From positions 1 to 43,601 of the forward strand of contig JBPCJY010000144.1 of assembly GCA_051004815.1 (NCBI GenBank): a stretch of DNA of 43,601 nucleotides. The letters run 5' to 3'. Every line of letters begins with the position of its first letter. Within the stretch, counting starts at the first letter, position 1. Under the pieces are notes generated by a model. The model searched no databases. It was not told the DNA's origin and worked only from the letters and a program-made list of their open reading frames with translations. This document shows, in pieces, positions 35,404-43,601 of this stretch. The DNA comes from JBBQXY01 sp051004815. Lineage in GTDB: Bacteria; Chloroflexota; Ktedonobacteria; Ktedonobacterales; Ktedonobacteraceae. The position numbers and the translations under genes are program-made.

Positions 35404-37911
35404 TCACACACCTGGTTGCGGGTAACATGTTGATCTCGCGTTTTCACTTGAGGGCAGGGTTGGCACGGTAAACGTGGTATCTTCGCCCATGATGCCGTCA
35501 AAGTGTTCACCGGCAGTATTGAGCATGGTGCAATTGCCCGGTGTAGGCAGGATGGTCAGGTCCAATTCAGGGAATGTACCCGCCTGGCGTTGTACGAGTA
35601 GAGAGTAAGGACTGGTATGGCTGCTAGGCGGCACATACCACGAGAGCGTGACGTTCATCGTACAATTTTTGGGAATAATGACCCAGCCGCCGAACATTGC
35701 ACGTCCCGGTTCATCGCTGCTAAGGTTGGTTGGCGGGCCGACGGTATCCAACGGATGCCAATGACCGCCATCGGAGTCAGCAATGGATGGAGCTGCTGCT
35801 CCTGGCTGAAATTCACCGGCGGGGCAAAGCAACTCGTCCTGCGGATAGACATCGTATTGCGGACACGCTGGCAGATAGGCACCGCAGAGTTGTTTACCTG
35901 TATCAAAGCCATCCCCCCACAAAAACTTGCTGTCGGGCGGCACGTACACTCTGAGATAATCATGGTACGTATCGTAGCCATAAACTGGGCCGATTTGATT
36001 GTAGACAAGGCGAATGTGCAGCAAATGGGTGGCTCCGCCCTGCGCATCCAGCGAAACGGTGTCTTGCAGAATGGTGTCTACATACTGCGAAGCCTTGCTC
36101 GCGCTGACATTAGCCTGCACAACATACACCCCATCATGCGTGGTCGAACGGTCAATTTGTGCCGCATCGCCGTACCGCACCAGCAAAGACTCGATCTGTG
36201 GATTCGTTACGTAGACCTGCAAATCCTTCGTTTTCAAATCACCGAGCATCTGGCGACCAATGGCGATAATCTCGTCAGGAGGAGCATGGCGCACTTTGTC
36301 CATCAGGAGATGGGCCAGCAGCGCGGTAAAGCGTTTGCGACTAGAGGTGGTCGTGTCCCCCGGTTGGTACACAACCTGCTTTGCCAGCCCTGTATTATCC
36401 TGCTGATAGTAATGTAAGCGTTCCTCAACGTTTTGCGCGGTAATCGTATCATTGTAGCCCGGTACCTGGATAGGCCCAATGACTTCCAGGATATGCTCTA
36501 TTAAGAATGGAGTAAAGATTATCACGCCATCAACCGCGTGTCCCGTCTCACTTTTATATTTGCTGATGGCAATCTGGGCCGAGGTGGGGAAGTCAGCCGA
36601 AAGATTAGAGTCGCGTAGCCCCCAGTTGGCAAATGGCCACCAGGAACGATATTGCGGCAGCGCGAGCAAACCTTGCGTAGGGCTGTTATCGACATACTCG
36701 ATCAATGAGATGTCGCGCAGCGAGAATGGCGCGACACGTCCACCTGTGATAGAAAGCTCTCCATACTGACCCGTAAAGCCGCCGGTTGGACGCAATTCCG
36801 CACGATCCATGGTCTGCACAAGAAAGGTGCGCGACGTATCCACGCCGAGCATCCAGCCCACCGCCCCCAGCAAATCACGTACCTGGAACAGGTCTGTCTC
36901 CGCTTGCGGTAATGCCTGGAGCAGTTGCGCCAATTGATCGCGTTCATGTGCGTTGATCGGCAACGCGGAGAGTGAGACCGTGCGACTCTGAGCCTGGATA
37001 TCGTTCAAATTGGGGATAATCGTATCAATGGTCGAGCGCAACAAGTCTAGCATAGGCTGCGTTACCAACGGCGTGCTGCCACTATTCAAGAGTGAGCCGC
37101 GCAACGTTGGTGCTAACGTGATGGCAGTATGCACCAACTCTTGCCCGATAGTGGTGACATCAATACCGATGTTGCTCATAGCAGAAGCCGCAGCGATCTC
37201 CGAACGGTACTGTGGCAGGTACACGATAACAGAGCCAATAATAGCGGCATGGCTCAGAGTATATTGTACGTGCTGGAAATCTTGCTGGGCCGCGCTAAAC
37301 TCTTTTTGCGCCTCGTGTAATTTATTGATATCCAGGAAACCGCTCGGATGTGCTTTAAGACCTGTAAAAGTAGTTTTGACATTCAACAAGTGCGTAACAC
37401 CATCATTGGCCTGATCGCGCAACGTCGTATAGGTTGTATAAGCATTTATCCCATAATCGAAGGCAAAAAACGCGGTTAGCGCGGTTCCGCTGATAGATAA
37501 AAGAAGAAGGGAGAGCGCGACAACCCTAAAAATTTTCGAGTGTTTGCGCGGCGGAATAGGAATAGGTGTCACCGGCTCAATAGGAACAGCGTTAGCTTCC
37601 GGTACAGCTGTAGCCAAAAGTTGCACAGCAACCTCCCGCTCTTCGCTTGAAGATGCGCTATCCTCTTCAGGTACAGCTTGTGGCATGTTCTCAGTAAGTG
37701 CATCATCTTCCACCGCAGTAGTAACTGCTGCGGTTGGTGCTATTTCTTGTATCGCGTCTACTTGAACAATATTGTCTTCTGTGACTGATGTTGTTACCGT
37801 AGACGATACAACAGGTACCATGCCTGCGTCAGAGGGCGTGTTTTCTCCAGGAAGTTGCTCAAGCGGCGTAGTACTGGCTTTTAATGCTCTATCAGTGAGC
37901 GTATCGGACAT
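35404..37911 (-). CDS. DUF4012 family membrane-anchored protein
   Basis: 835 residues from the ATG at 37911, with GGGGGGAAAA as the ribosome site. A cytoplasmic, acidic low-complexity stretch (1-120, rich in T, E, A, V) is followed by one membrane helix at about 127-150 and a long outside domain. The outside part contains the DUF4012 hallmark RTFLVQTMDRAELRPTGGFTGQYGEL, DSNLSADFPTSA and DGVIIFTPFLIEHIL. The family is common in Chloroflexota and related phyla and is thought to act at the cell envelope, though its function is unknown. It lies 176 bp upstream of the CHAT-Clp gene on the same strand, so they may be cotranscribed. Confidence 0.88.
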   Translation of the reverse strand: MSDTLTDRALKASTTPLEQLPGENTPSDAGMVPVVSSTVTTSVTEDNIVQVDAIQEIAPTAAVTTAVEDDALTENMPQAVPEEDSASSSEEREVAVQLLATAVPEANAVPIEPVTPIPIPPRKHSKIFRVVALSLLLLSISGTALTAFFAFDYGINAYTTYTTLRDQANDGVTHLLNVKTTFTGLKAHPSGFLDINKLHEAQKEFSAAQQDFQHVQYTLSHAAIIGSVIVYLPQYRSEIAAASAMSNIGIDVTTIGQELVHTAITLAPTLRGSLLNSGSTPLVTQPMLDLLRSTIDTIIPNLNDIQAQSRTVSLSALPINAHERDQLAQLLQALPQAETDLFQVRDLLGAVGWMLGVDTSRTFLVQTMDRAELRPTGGFTGQYGELSITGGRVAPFSLRDISLIEYVDNSPTQGLLALPQYRSWWPFANWGLRDSNLSADFPTSAQIAISKYKSETGHAVDGVIIFTPFLIEHILEVIGPIQVPGYNDTITAQNVEERLHYYQQDNTGLAKQVVYQPGDTTTSSRKRFTALLAHLLMDKVRHAPPDEIIAIGRQMLGDLKTKDLQVYVTNPQIESLLVRYGDAAQIDRSTTHDGVYVVQANVSASKASQYVDTILQDTVSLDAQGGATHLLHIRLVYNQIGPVYGYDTYHDYLRVYVPPDSKFLWGDGFDTGKQLCGAYLPACPQYDVYPQDELLCPAGEFQPGAAAPSIADSDGGHWHPLDTVGPPTNLSSDEPGRAMFGGWVIIPKNCTMNVTLSWYVPPSSHTSPYSLLVQRQAGTFPELDLTILPTPGNCTMLNTAGEHFDGIMGEDTTFTVPTLPSSENARSTCYPQPGV

Positions 37912-38051
37912 ACTTTTCCCCCCGATACGAGTATACAAAATATAAAAATAATACCCCTCACTTGTTAATACGCTCAAGTTGATTGATATGTTACAAATCA
38001 TCGTGCCTTTTCTTATTGTAGCGAAAGGGGTGAAACGGCTGTGCGTCGTTG

Positions 38052-38104
38052 GGGGTGATGTAAGAGGGTGGGGCGATCAATTGGGGATGGGAGCGATAAA
38101 TGAC
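38052..38104 (+). repeat. Diverged direct repeat, left copy
   Basis: Shares GGGTGAT, the 13-mer TGGGGCGATCAAT and a final ATGACT with 41593-41644, in the same order and spacing. The two copies flank the DUF2290-helicase pair. Confidence 0.5.
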
Positions 38105-38164
38105 TCGGTTGGGAAATTTTGTGCGGACAAGGAACACGTCCAATCTGGTTAAGGTTATCTATAC

Positions 38165-38322
38165 TAAGGCATGGTTCAATGTAAGCGTAAATAAATGTGA
38201 CAGTTTGAACGATCCAGACTGCCGAAAATGAATTCTGAAATGGCTTTCTGAGCGAACTTAGCATTAATTTGAGTGCTCCCAAGTTGTTCAAACTGTCACA
38301 TTGATTTGAACCATGCCTAAGG
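38165..38322. repeat. MITE-like element with terminal inverted repeats
   Basis: The outer arms contain AAGGCATGGTTCAA (38165-38178) and its inverted form TTGAACCATGCCT (38307-38319). The inner arms contain AATGTGACAGTTTGAAC (38194-38210) and its inverted copy (38286-38302). A short insert on the left arm breaks perfect symmetry. About 160 bp, no ORF; probably a non-autonomous remnant of an insertion sequence. Confidence 0.7.
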
Positions 38323-38433
38323 AGATTTGTAAGAGCTAGTTGCCTCACAGCTAACTTTTAACTTATATTTTATTGGCTAGAAGTATCGCTTGATCCCACT
38401 CGACTGTCTAAACGAAGTTCATTATCTTTGCCT

Positions 38434-39180
38434 TTAAATAATCGTGGGAATACGGAAATGAGCAATCTGATTGAATAACGTGCTCTCTGTCAGAGAGAAA
38501 CAAATAGAGTTAACTGAATTAATCTTCGTCAAACTTTCGTAGTATCCCTCCTTATTTAATCTATGTTCTTTATAAAGTTCTGGATAGCAAAAGGCCATAA
38601 TAAATTCAATGAACTGTCTAGGATTTGGCACACCAGCTACAACGAATCGCGAACTGGGGAAACTGCTGAGATGAATATGACAATCATGATGCAGAATTCC
38701 CATAGAAGCCTCTGGATCATACTCAATCCTGAACCAACTCACTGGTCCATTTCTGAGTCCCCCAAATTGTGTTTCCTTTTCGACCTCATTAGGCTCATCT
38801 AATGTATTTTCAAGCTCAAAATCAAGCTCAACATTAGAGATTGCACCAGCGCTAATTGAATTTTTATATGCACTGATCAGCTTATCATCCGCTACTGCGT
38901 TATAGAAGGCTAAACGAGCTGATTGCAATGCAACACCACGCCTATCAAAAGAATAATACATTTGAATAAGTGAACCATCATGAATCACCTGAAATGTGAA
39001 TTGACCATCATCAGCTAAAGAGACTACATCTGAGGCAAGTACTGGATGATCTAACATACGCGGAGCACGATCTGTCCATGTGATAATAGAGTCTTTACGT
39101 ATTCCTCTAGGGTTGCCAATAAACTTAGACCAGTCTATGTATGCAGATATCAAGAGTCCTTCAACATCATTGATTCTCAC
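38434..39180 (-). CDS. DUF2290-like protein, partner of the helicase
   Basis: 248 residues. SLIQMYYSFDRRGVALQSARLAFY, a WFRIEYDPE strand and HHDCHIHLSS with NPRQFIEFIMAFCYP resemble the DUF2290 family; I recognise it by these patterns, not by search. The two His-rich strands could bind metal, but no known catalytic motif is evident. The ATG at 39180 lies within the end of the helicase gene (14-bp overlap), so the pair is translationally coupled. Codon use is AT-rich compared with the genes to the left, which suggests acquisition. Most likely an accessory or sensor component of a two-gene system. Confidence 0.7.
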   Translation of the reverse strand: MRINDVEGLLISAYIDWSKFIGNPRGIRKDSIITWTDRAPRMLDHPVLASDVVSLADDGQFTFQVIHDGSLIQMYYSFDRRGVALQSARLAFYNAVADDKLISAYKNSISAGAISNVELDFELENTLDEPNEVEKETQFGGLRNGPVSWFRIEYDPEASMGILHHDCHIHLSSFPSSRFVVAGVPNPRQFIEFIMAFCYPELYKEHRLNKEGYYESLTKINSVNSICFSLTESTLFNQIAHFRIPTII

Positions 39181-41338
39181 TTAAAACCTCACTAATACGT
39201 TCTTTTAATGTTTTAAGCATATCAGGATTAAGGGCACCTAATGCGCCTTTATCGGCTTTAATAAGGACACTCGCCGATTTATCTGCTGTTACTACTTCTT
39301 TGCGTTTTCTGCTGTTTTCTGCATCTAGACGACGAATTTTATTCATATCAGGAAAAACAAACCTAAACTTTGGAATGTCAGCCAAAATCTTATCCACTTC
39401 TTTTTTAGCTTCTACCATCTTTTTTCCTGTGCCAGTTATTCGTACCCATGCTTTTGATCGTGTTATTGAGGCAAAAGCTCTATTGCGGTTCCCTATTCCT
39501 TCAAGATAGTCGTAAAGAGAATCGAAACTAATAATGTAAACTATGTAAGCTTCATTACCTTTAGCCCTATAAACTGTAGAGAGGGTAACTCTTCCTGTCT
39601 CAGCAAAAGCAGAAGTATCATCAATGAGACCTGGAATAGTCGATGCTATCCCATATTCTACTAAGCGCCTTTGAATCTCTACGAAGTAACTCTTTGCTTT
39701 AGATGTATCCAGAGATATGACTATTATTTGTTTAGGGGCAATCCCTTCCTCTTGAATATTTTTCCGAATTGACTCTGCAACCCAACCAAGTTCGGCTAGC
39801 CGGTCTTGAAACTCATCTGCCGTTATTAGTTCTTGCTTGTTATAGATATCTCGAATTCTATTAGGGCTGTTCTCTTCAGGGCGAGAGATAACAACACGTT
39901 CACCATTTCGAAGCTGCCCGCTCTCAATCTTATAGCCTATGGCTTCCCAGGCACCTTTGTCTTCCAACATTTGAACACATCCACCATGAGGGTTTTGTAT
40001 TCCAAGCCCAATGGCATGTGCTAACATGAGCACATTCCGAGGACATCTATAAGAACTATGGAGTACAAAATCTTTCTCTATGGGTCCGGGGTAATCCTCG
40101 CCTGTCAGTGATATGAGAGGATTGCCACTTTTATCAACGCCAAATAAATCTTCCGGCTTTGGAATAGCTAAAGAAGATAAACTCTGGAGTTCATCATATG
40201 CCCAATAAATTTTATGTTCAGGGGGTACAGATAACTTGAACAGTAGCTGAAAAAATTCATTAGGAAAATCCTGAGCTTCATCAATAAGTATGAAATCGTA
40301 CTCAGGTACTATTGAGGACTTTAGGGCCTGCTTACAGCAAGCTTGAAATGGATCTTCCCTATTAATAGTTCTTGCTGCTTGGAAATCAAGGGGAAATACA
40401 CCTTGACGAGCACATAGATCAGAATACACCCCTCGGCGACTTCGCCCTCCCCAAGCATGCCTTATATGCAGATATTCCCAGTTTGGATCATTGCCGCTAT
40501 GAGCACGGTAGGACTTAGATATAAGTTCTCTTACTTGGTTGTAGAGGCTTTGGGTATTAAATGTGAAAAGGATTTTCTTGTTAGGGTCTTGAAGATGAAT
40601 ATTAGCTGCTTTCATTGCCAATAGCACCGTTTTCCCTGTGCCTGCTAAACCTCGAATGCGCTGAGGGCCTGGAGCTATCTGTAATGCTACCAACTCTTGC
40701 TCATCATCCAACGACGCGACTTGTTTATCTAACTCTTTAATTGCTACACCCATAGTTGCTACATTAGTCGGTATTGGGCTTGTTGGTTTATGGAGAGTAG
40801 TAGCACCTTGAATAACTGCTCTTGTAAGTGTCCATTCCTCATCAGAAAGTATTTGCTCTAGTGGATGTTGAAGAGCCTCAGTATCACCACCTGCCCAAAT
40901 TGTACACATCTCTCCTTGTAAAGGACCAAACCTGTTTTCAAAATCTCTTCGCGTAATAAATGGAAGCGCAAGAACGCCTTGAGGCCTTAGACGATTTCGA
41001 AGTTTTCTTTGATCAAGAAACTTGCTTTCTAATTTGATTACGAGGTCTTCAAGCTCCAAAAGAGGAGAGTCGATGCTTTCATTATTTATAATCCAGAAAT
41101 CATCACCTGCAAGATCAATTTCTTGAAGCTCGCAAGATACAATTTTAATTACCAAAGGGTGATTCTCTTTAGTGAATGAAATGAAATCAGGGAATGCACC
41201 TGCACTGGTTATGACAGCAGGATGCCTGTAGTAGCATATACCCTCAGTATTACTGAAACGCTCTTTCAGCCACCTCGCAACCATTTGAGCTGCAGCATCT
41301 TGAGCGTATGTGTGTAAAGTTATAACAAATCTCAACAT
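39167..41338 (-). CDS. SF1 helicase with N-terminal NERD/PD-(D/E)XK-like domain
   Basis: 723 residues, ATG at 41338 with GGAGG upstream. The N-terminal 75 residues resemble a NERD-type nuclease fold (FPDFISF with D51, VIKI with K65), but the acidic residue of the ExK element is replaced, so nuclease activity is doubtful. The UvrD/Rep-like helicase has Walker A GLAGTGKT at 230-237, DEAQD at 353-357, the SSYRCP arginine motif, TVYRAKGNE and ASITRSKAWVRI. It translocates on single-stranded DNA using ATP. It overlaps the DUF2290-like gene and is AT-rich. Such helicase-plus-DUF pairs are frequent in phage-defence loci; that role is inferred. Confidence 0.88.
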   Translation of the reverse strand: MLRFVITLHTYAQDAAAQMVARWLKERFSNTEGICYYRHPAVITSAGAFPDFISFTKENHPLVIKIVSCELQEIDLAGDDFWIINNESIDSPLLELEDLVIKLESKFLDQRKLRNRLRPQGVLALPFITRRDFENRFGPLQGEMCTIWAGGDTEALQHPLEQILSDEEWTLTRAVIQGATTLHKPTSPIPTNVATMGVAIKELDKQVASLDDEQELVALQIAPGPQRIRGLAGTGKTVLLAMKAANIHLQDPNKKILFTFNTQSLYNQVRELISKSYRAHSGNDPNWEYLHIRHAWGGRSRRGVYSDLCARQGVFPLDFQAARTINREDPFQACCKQALKSSIVPEYDFILIDEAQDFPNEFFQLLFKLSVPPEHKIYWAYDELQSLSSLAIPKPEDLFGVDKSGNPLISLTGEDYPGPIEKDFVLHSSYRCPRNVLMLAHAIGLGIQNPHGGCVQMLEDKGAWEAIGYKIESGQLRNGERVVISRPEENSPNRIRDIYNKQELITADEFQDRLAELGWVAESIRKNIQEEGIAPKQIIVISLDTSKAKSYFVEIQRRLVEYGIASTIPGLIDDTSAFAETGRVTLSTVYRAKGNEAYIVYIISFDSLYDYLEGIGNRNRAFASITRSKAWVRITGTGKKMVEAKKEVDKILADIPKFRFVFPDMNKIRRLDAENSRKRKEVVTADKSASVLIKADKGALGALNPDMLKTLKERISEVLSENQ

Positions 41339-41403
41339 CTGAGTACCTCCGCTCTTTCATCTGCGCTTTAATAAGGCATGGAGACGAAACATCATTGTAT
41401 GTT

Positions 41404-41416
41404 CTGTAGACTACAG
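41404..41416 (-). promoter_or_regulatory. 13-bp palindrome upstream of the helicase gene
   Basis: CTGTAG-A-CTACAG has perfect 6-bp arms. It lies about 70 bp before the helicase start codon, next to TATACT-like sequence on the coding strand. A possible operator. Confidence 0.4.
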
Positions 41417-41592
41417 TATAAACTATGCTTGCTGATTTTCACAAATATCTGGCAGAGTATGACAATAATGATCACAAAGCGGACTCTTATCGTCACAAAT
41501 ATTTAGCCAAACCATACTTATTCTTTTTTGCCTGCGTGATGATGATATCCTCTACTGAACACATTGTCAACTTTCCGTGCCCTGCACCTTTG

Positions 41593-41644
41593 CGGGTGAT
41601 TGGCAAGGATGGGGCGATCAATCGGGAGTGGCAATAATATATGA
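41593..41644 (+). repeat. Diverged direct repeat, right copy
   Basis: Matches 38052-38104 around TGGGGCGATCAAT with similar flanks. It marks the right side of the helicase-DUF2290 island. Confidence 0.5.
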
Positions 41645-41668
41645 CTTTGCTTATTTTACCCATCCGAC

Positions 41669-41854
41669 CTAGTTGATTGTTTGTCTCGTATCTGATGCTT
41701 GCTCCAATTGCTGCTGACGTTTTCGCTGTTCATTACGAAGCTTCTCCGCTTCTTCCGCGAGTTTTATATAAGCGTCCGGGGATGAAAGTCCTTTATACCC
41801 ATAGATGCGTCGGTTAGCACAGTCAATTTCAAATTGAATAGCGTCGGCGGTTTG
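41669..41854 (-). pseudogene. In-frame tail of the SLATT gene beyond a TAA
   Basis: Directly after the TAA at 41855-41857 the same frame runs 61 more codons to a TAG at 41669. It begins QTADAIQFEIDCANRR, then GYKGLSSPDAYIKLAEE and a charged helix rich in E, K, R and Q. This matches the helical tail that normally follows the last membrane helix in SLATT/DUF4231 proteins. It is too short and too well placed to be chance. A CAA-to-TAA change is the simplest cause; readthrough is possible. Confidence 0.7.
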
Positions 41855-42478
41855 TTAGAGGCTGTATCCTCGTTCTCGTGGCCGGAATAATGTAATCAAA
41901 GCAGTTAAGAAACTGACTGTAAAGCTCAGAATAGGAGCTAGCCAGTGACTGCCAAAGATACTAATGGAATTACTCAAACCACTCGTCAAGCCACCCACAA
42001 ACAGCGAGCAGGCAATGGTAACCATTTGCAGGCTAAAGTAGAACCATCTGTTCCAGTTTCCTTTGCTTTGGTATTCCTGAATGGATTGCAGGAGATTATC
42101 CTTATACAACTCAGTTTGTTCCTCAATGGAGAGAAGCAATGTTTGATGTTGTTGATAGATTCGTATTGCCATCTCTGCTGCTTCGATCTTCTCCTTTAAG
42201 GAGAAAAGCTCTTTGATACGACTAATTCCGTAAAATCCATATCTTCCTCCTGTGTCCATGCCATCTGTGAAAAAGTAGACAATAAGTACAATGAGAAAAA
42301 TCGCACAGAAGAAGATAATGAAACCACAACACGTTTCGACATACGTATTGCCGCCAATTATCCCTATTGTCGTTATGGAGCCAATAATTAAAAAGATGAC
42401 AGTGATAACGATATTACGATAAATGATGAGTGAATGACGAGCCAAAGCGTATGCATGCCTATACGCATCTTGTTCCAC
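41855..42478 (-). CDS. SLATT/DUF4231-like membrane protein, truncated by TAA
   Basis: 207 residues from a GTG at 42478 (no clear ribosome site). Four membrane helices occur as two pairs, at about 17-42 and 48-70, then about 145-167 and 180-200. A long amphipathic coiled stretch separates them (LKEKIEAAEMAIRIYQQHQTLL). The second pair, starting WNRWFYFSLQ and ending ITLFRPRERGY, fits SLATT-type two-helix domains, which are predicted pore-forming effectors in nucleotide-activated defence systems. The normal C-terminal helices follow in frame after the stop. AT-rich like the helicase gene. No nucleotidyltransferase or SLOG gene is adjacent, so a signalling partner is missing here. Confidence 0.72.
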   Translation of the reverse strand: MEQDAYRHAYALARHSLIIYRNIVITVIFLIIGSITTIGIIGGNTYVETCCGFIIFFCAIFLIVLIVYFFTDGMDTGGRYGFYGISRIKELFSLKEKIEAAEMAIRIYQQHQTLLLSIEEQTELYKDNLLQSIQEYQSKGNWNRWFYFSLQMVTIACSLFVGGLTSGLSNSISIFGSHWLAPILSFTVSFLTALITLFRPRERGYSL

Positions 42479-42696
42479 AAGTAAATCAAAGTATGTCTTT
42501 TCTCATCAACATTAGTTGTTTTCACGAAGTGTACCTCCCTACTATATTGCTACTCTTTTGAATATTTCTTTTGCAGAGATATAAAACCGGAAATTACTTC
42601 TTGACTAACCCAAAATAGTCCATCTGTTATAAAAACAACCCTCCCCCACTAACGTATACTATCTTCATACCACCATCGTATCTTCTATAGCAGAGT

Positions 42697-42727
42697 GTGA
42701 AAGGTGTATAGCATAACGTGAAAGGTG
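42697..42727 (+). promoter_or_regulatory. Direct repeats GTGAAAGGTG, 21 bp apart
   Basis: GTGAAAGGTG occurs at 42697-42706 and 42718-42727, exactly 21 bp (two helical turns) apart. The second copy contains the AAAGGTG that serves as the ribosome site of the polyphosphate kinase gene. It could be a regulator or sigma-factor site; unidentified. Confidence 0.4.
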
Positions 42728-42736
42728 ATTGATAGT

Positions 42737-43564
42737 ATGACACTGGCATGGAAAGTTAACGAGGGAAGCAAAGTCAAACTGGACGACTATGATCCCAATT
42801 TCAAAGATCAAAGCAGCGATCATGCGTCGGCGGAGGTGGAACTTGCTAAACTCAGTGATGAGTTGAGCGATTTACAGGAACTGCTGGCTGCCGCTCAGCA
42901 TCATAGCCTGCTGGTCGTATTACAAGGTATGGACACCAGTGGGAAAGACGGCACTATTCGCCATGTCCTTTCGCATGTCAACCCCCAGGGCTGCGATGTG
43001 CATTCGTTCAAAGCTCCTACTCCAGAGGAATTGTCGCATGATTTTCTCTGGCGCATACATAAAGTGACACCGCCAAAGGGCGTGATGGGTATTTTCAACC
43101 GTTCACAGTATGAAGATGTGTTGATAGCTCGCGTCCACAACCTGGTTCCCAAAGATATATGGAGCCAACGTTACGAGGAGATTAACCAGTTTGAGGCGTT
43201 GCTGGCAAACAGCGGGACGATCCTCCTCAAGTTCTTCCTCTACATCAGTAAAGATGAGCAGGAACGCCGCCTGCTAGCACGAGAACAGGACAAAGACAAG
43301 GCGTGGAAGATCTCGGCCAGCGATTGGGCCGAGCGCAAATATTGGCCCGACTATATAGAAGCCTACGAGGCTGCCCTCTCCAGGTGCAGTACAGATGCCG
43401 CACCCTGGTATATCGTGCCAGCCAATCACAAATGGTACCGCAACCTGGCCGTAGCCCACACGCTGGTACATACCATGCGCCAATACAAAGATGAGTGGGA
43501 AGCTGAACTTCAAGCACGAGGCCAACGTGAGCTTGAACTGCTCAAACAAACGCCCAAACAATAA
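42737..43564 (+). CDS. ppk2: PPK2-family polyphosphate kinase
   Basis: 275 residues from the ATG at 42737, 9 nt after AAAGGTG; an in-frame GTG at 42725 lies inside that ribosome site. Walker A is GMDTSGKDG at about 64-72, Walker B/lid residues are in FNRSQYEDVL, and the lid arginine region is RRLLAREQDKDKAWK with YWPDYIEAYEAAL after it. These match PPK2 enzymes, which move phosphate between polyphosphate and nucleotides (AMP, ADP or GDP depending on class). The C-terminal WYIVPANHKWYRNLAVA is family-typical. The gene is complete and stands alone at the window end. Confidence 0.93.
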   Translation: MTLAWKVNEGSKVKLDDYDPNFKDQSSDHASAEVELAKLSDELSDLQELLAAAQHHSLLVVLQGMDTSGKDGTIRHVLSHVNPQGCDVHSFKAPTPEELSHDFLWRIHKVTPPKGVMGIFNRSQYEDVLIARVHNLVPKDIWSQRYEEINQFEALLANSGTILLKFFLYISKDEQERRLLAREQDKDKAWKISASDWAERKYWPDYIEAYEAALSRCSTDAAPWYIVPANHKWYRNLAVAHTLVHTMRQYKDEWEAELQARGQRELELLKQTPKQ

Positions 43565-43601
43565 ATTTATGAGAAGAGGCTCCTGGTCAGCTGCTAGCAC
43601 C

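Larger units (their letters stand above)
38002..38433. other. Gene-free boundary between envelope gene and AT-rich island
   Basis: No gene is seen. It contains one arm of a diverged direct repeat (38052-38104, similar to 41593-41644) and a short palindromic element (38165-38322), both listed separately. Base composition becomes AT-rich to the right. Confidence 0.6.
41339..41668. other. Promoter and boundary region upstream of the helicase
   Basis: It holds the palindrome CTGTAGACTACAG (41404-41416) with TATA-rich DNA beside it, probably the helicase promoter/operator area. It also holds the right copy of the diverged direct repeat (41593-41644). A 70-codon plus-strand ORF at 41425-41637 has no ribosome site and overlaps the repeat, so I do not call it. 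Confidence 0.5.

Noticed and set aside
41425..41637. 70-codon plus-strand ORF upstream of the helicase
   Set aside because: No ribosome site, no recognisable sequence, and it runs through the diverged direct repeat and the helicase promoter side.

Overview
The window looks like a chromosomal segment of a Ktedonobacteria-type Chloroflexota bacterium. This is an inference from gene content: a DUF4012 protein, very large GAF and PAS sensor kinases, a stand-alone IscB with its omega RNA, many short palindromic intergenic repeats and much gene decay. GC is mid-range, except for a clearly AT-richer island at about 38.1-42.5 kb. No rRNA, tRNA or CRISPR array was seen.

0.2-8.1 kb is a catabolic and salvage cluster. 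It holds a DUF1611 protein of the DgcN type, a leaderless gamma-glutamyltransferase, an oligopeptide-type ABC importer (binding protein plus two permeases, no ATPases here) and an enolase-superfamily epimerase of the DgcA/dipeptide epimerase type. Together they suggest uptake of peptides, perhaps cell-wall or gamma-glutamyl peptides, and conversion of D-glutamate to L-glutamate through N-acetyl intermediates. Two LacI-type operator-like sites sit in the binding-protein leader.

8.1-9.6 kb is an IscB nuclease with a well-folded omega RNA upstream and no TnpA. 9.7-16.7 kb holds metabolic genes: a tandem nitrilase whose second domain lacks the catalytic Cys, an SDR dehydrogenase, a small membrane protein, a frameshifted membrane-anchored methyltransferase, an MFS exporter and a BKACE-family enzyme. 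16.8-23.4 kb holds a membrane GAF-GAF histidine kinase, a zinc-ribbon peptide, an H-NOX remnant, a flavin split-barrel gene interrupted by a stop codon, and an amidohydrolase.

23,446-31,587 is a complete Tn3-family unit with 53-bp terminal inverted repeats (one mismatch) and 5-bp AAGAA target duplications. It carries a CheB-CheR-PAS-histidine kinase, a response regulator, a small HTH protein, an intact serine resolvase and a multiply broken transposase. It landed in the hairpin terminator shared by the amidohydrolase and the convergent Clp gene, leaving the two arms 8 kb apart.

31.6-37.9 kb encodes an unusual protein, a CHAT-like domain without its catalytic Cys fused to a ClpC-like double AAA+ unfoldase, preceded by a DUF4012 membrane-anchored protein. 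38.1-42.5 kb is the AT-rich accessory island: a DUF2290-like protein overlapping an SF1 helicase gene, and a SLATT-like membrane protein whose frame continues 61 codons past an in-frame TAA. This looks like a defence-type locus. The window closes with a PPK2-family polyphosphate kinase.
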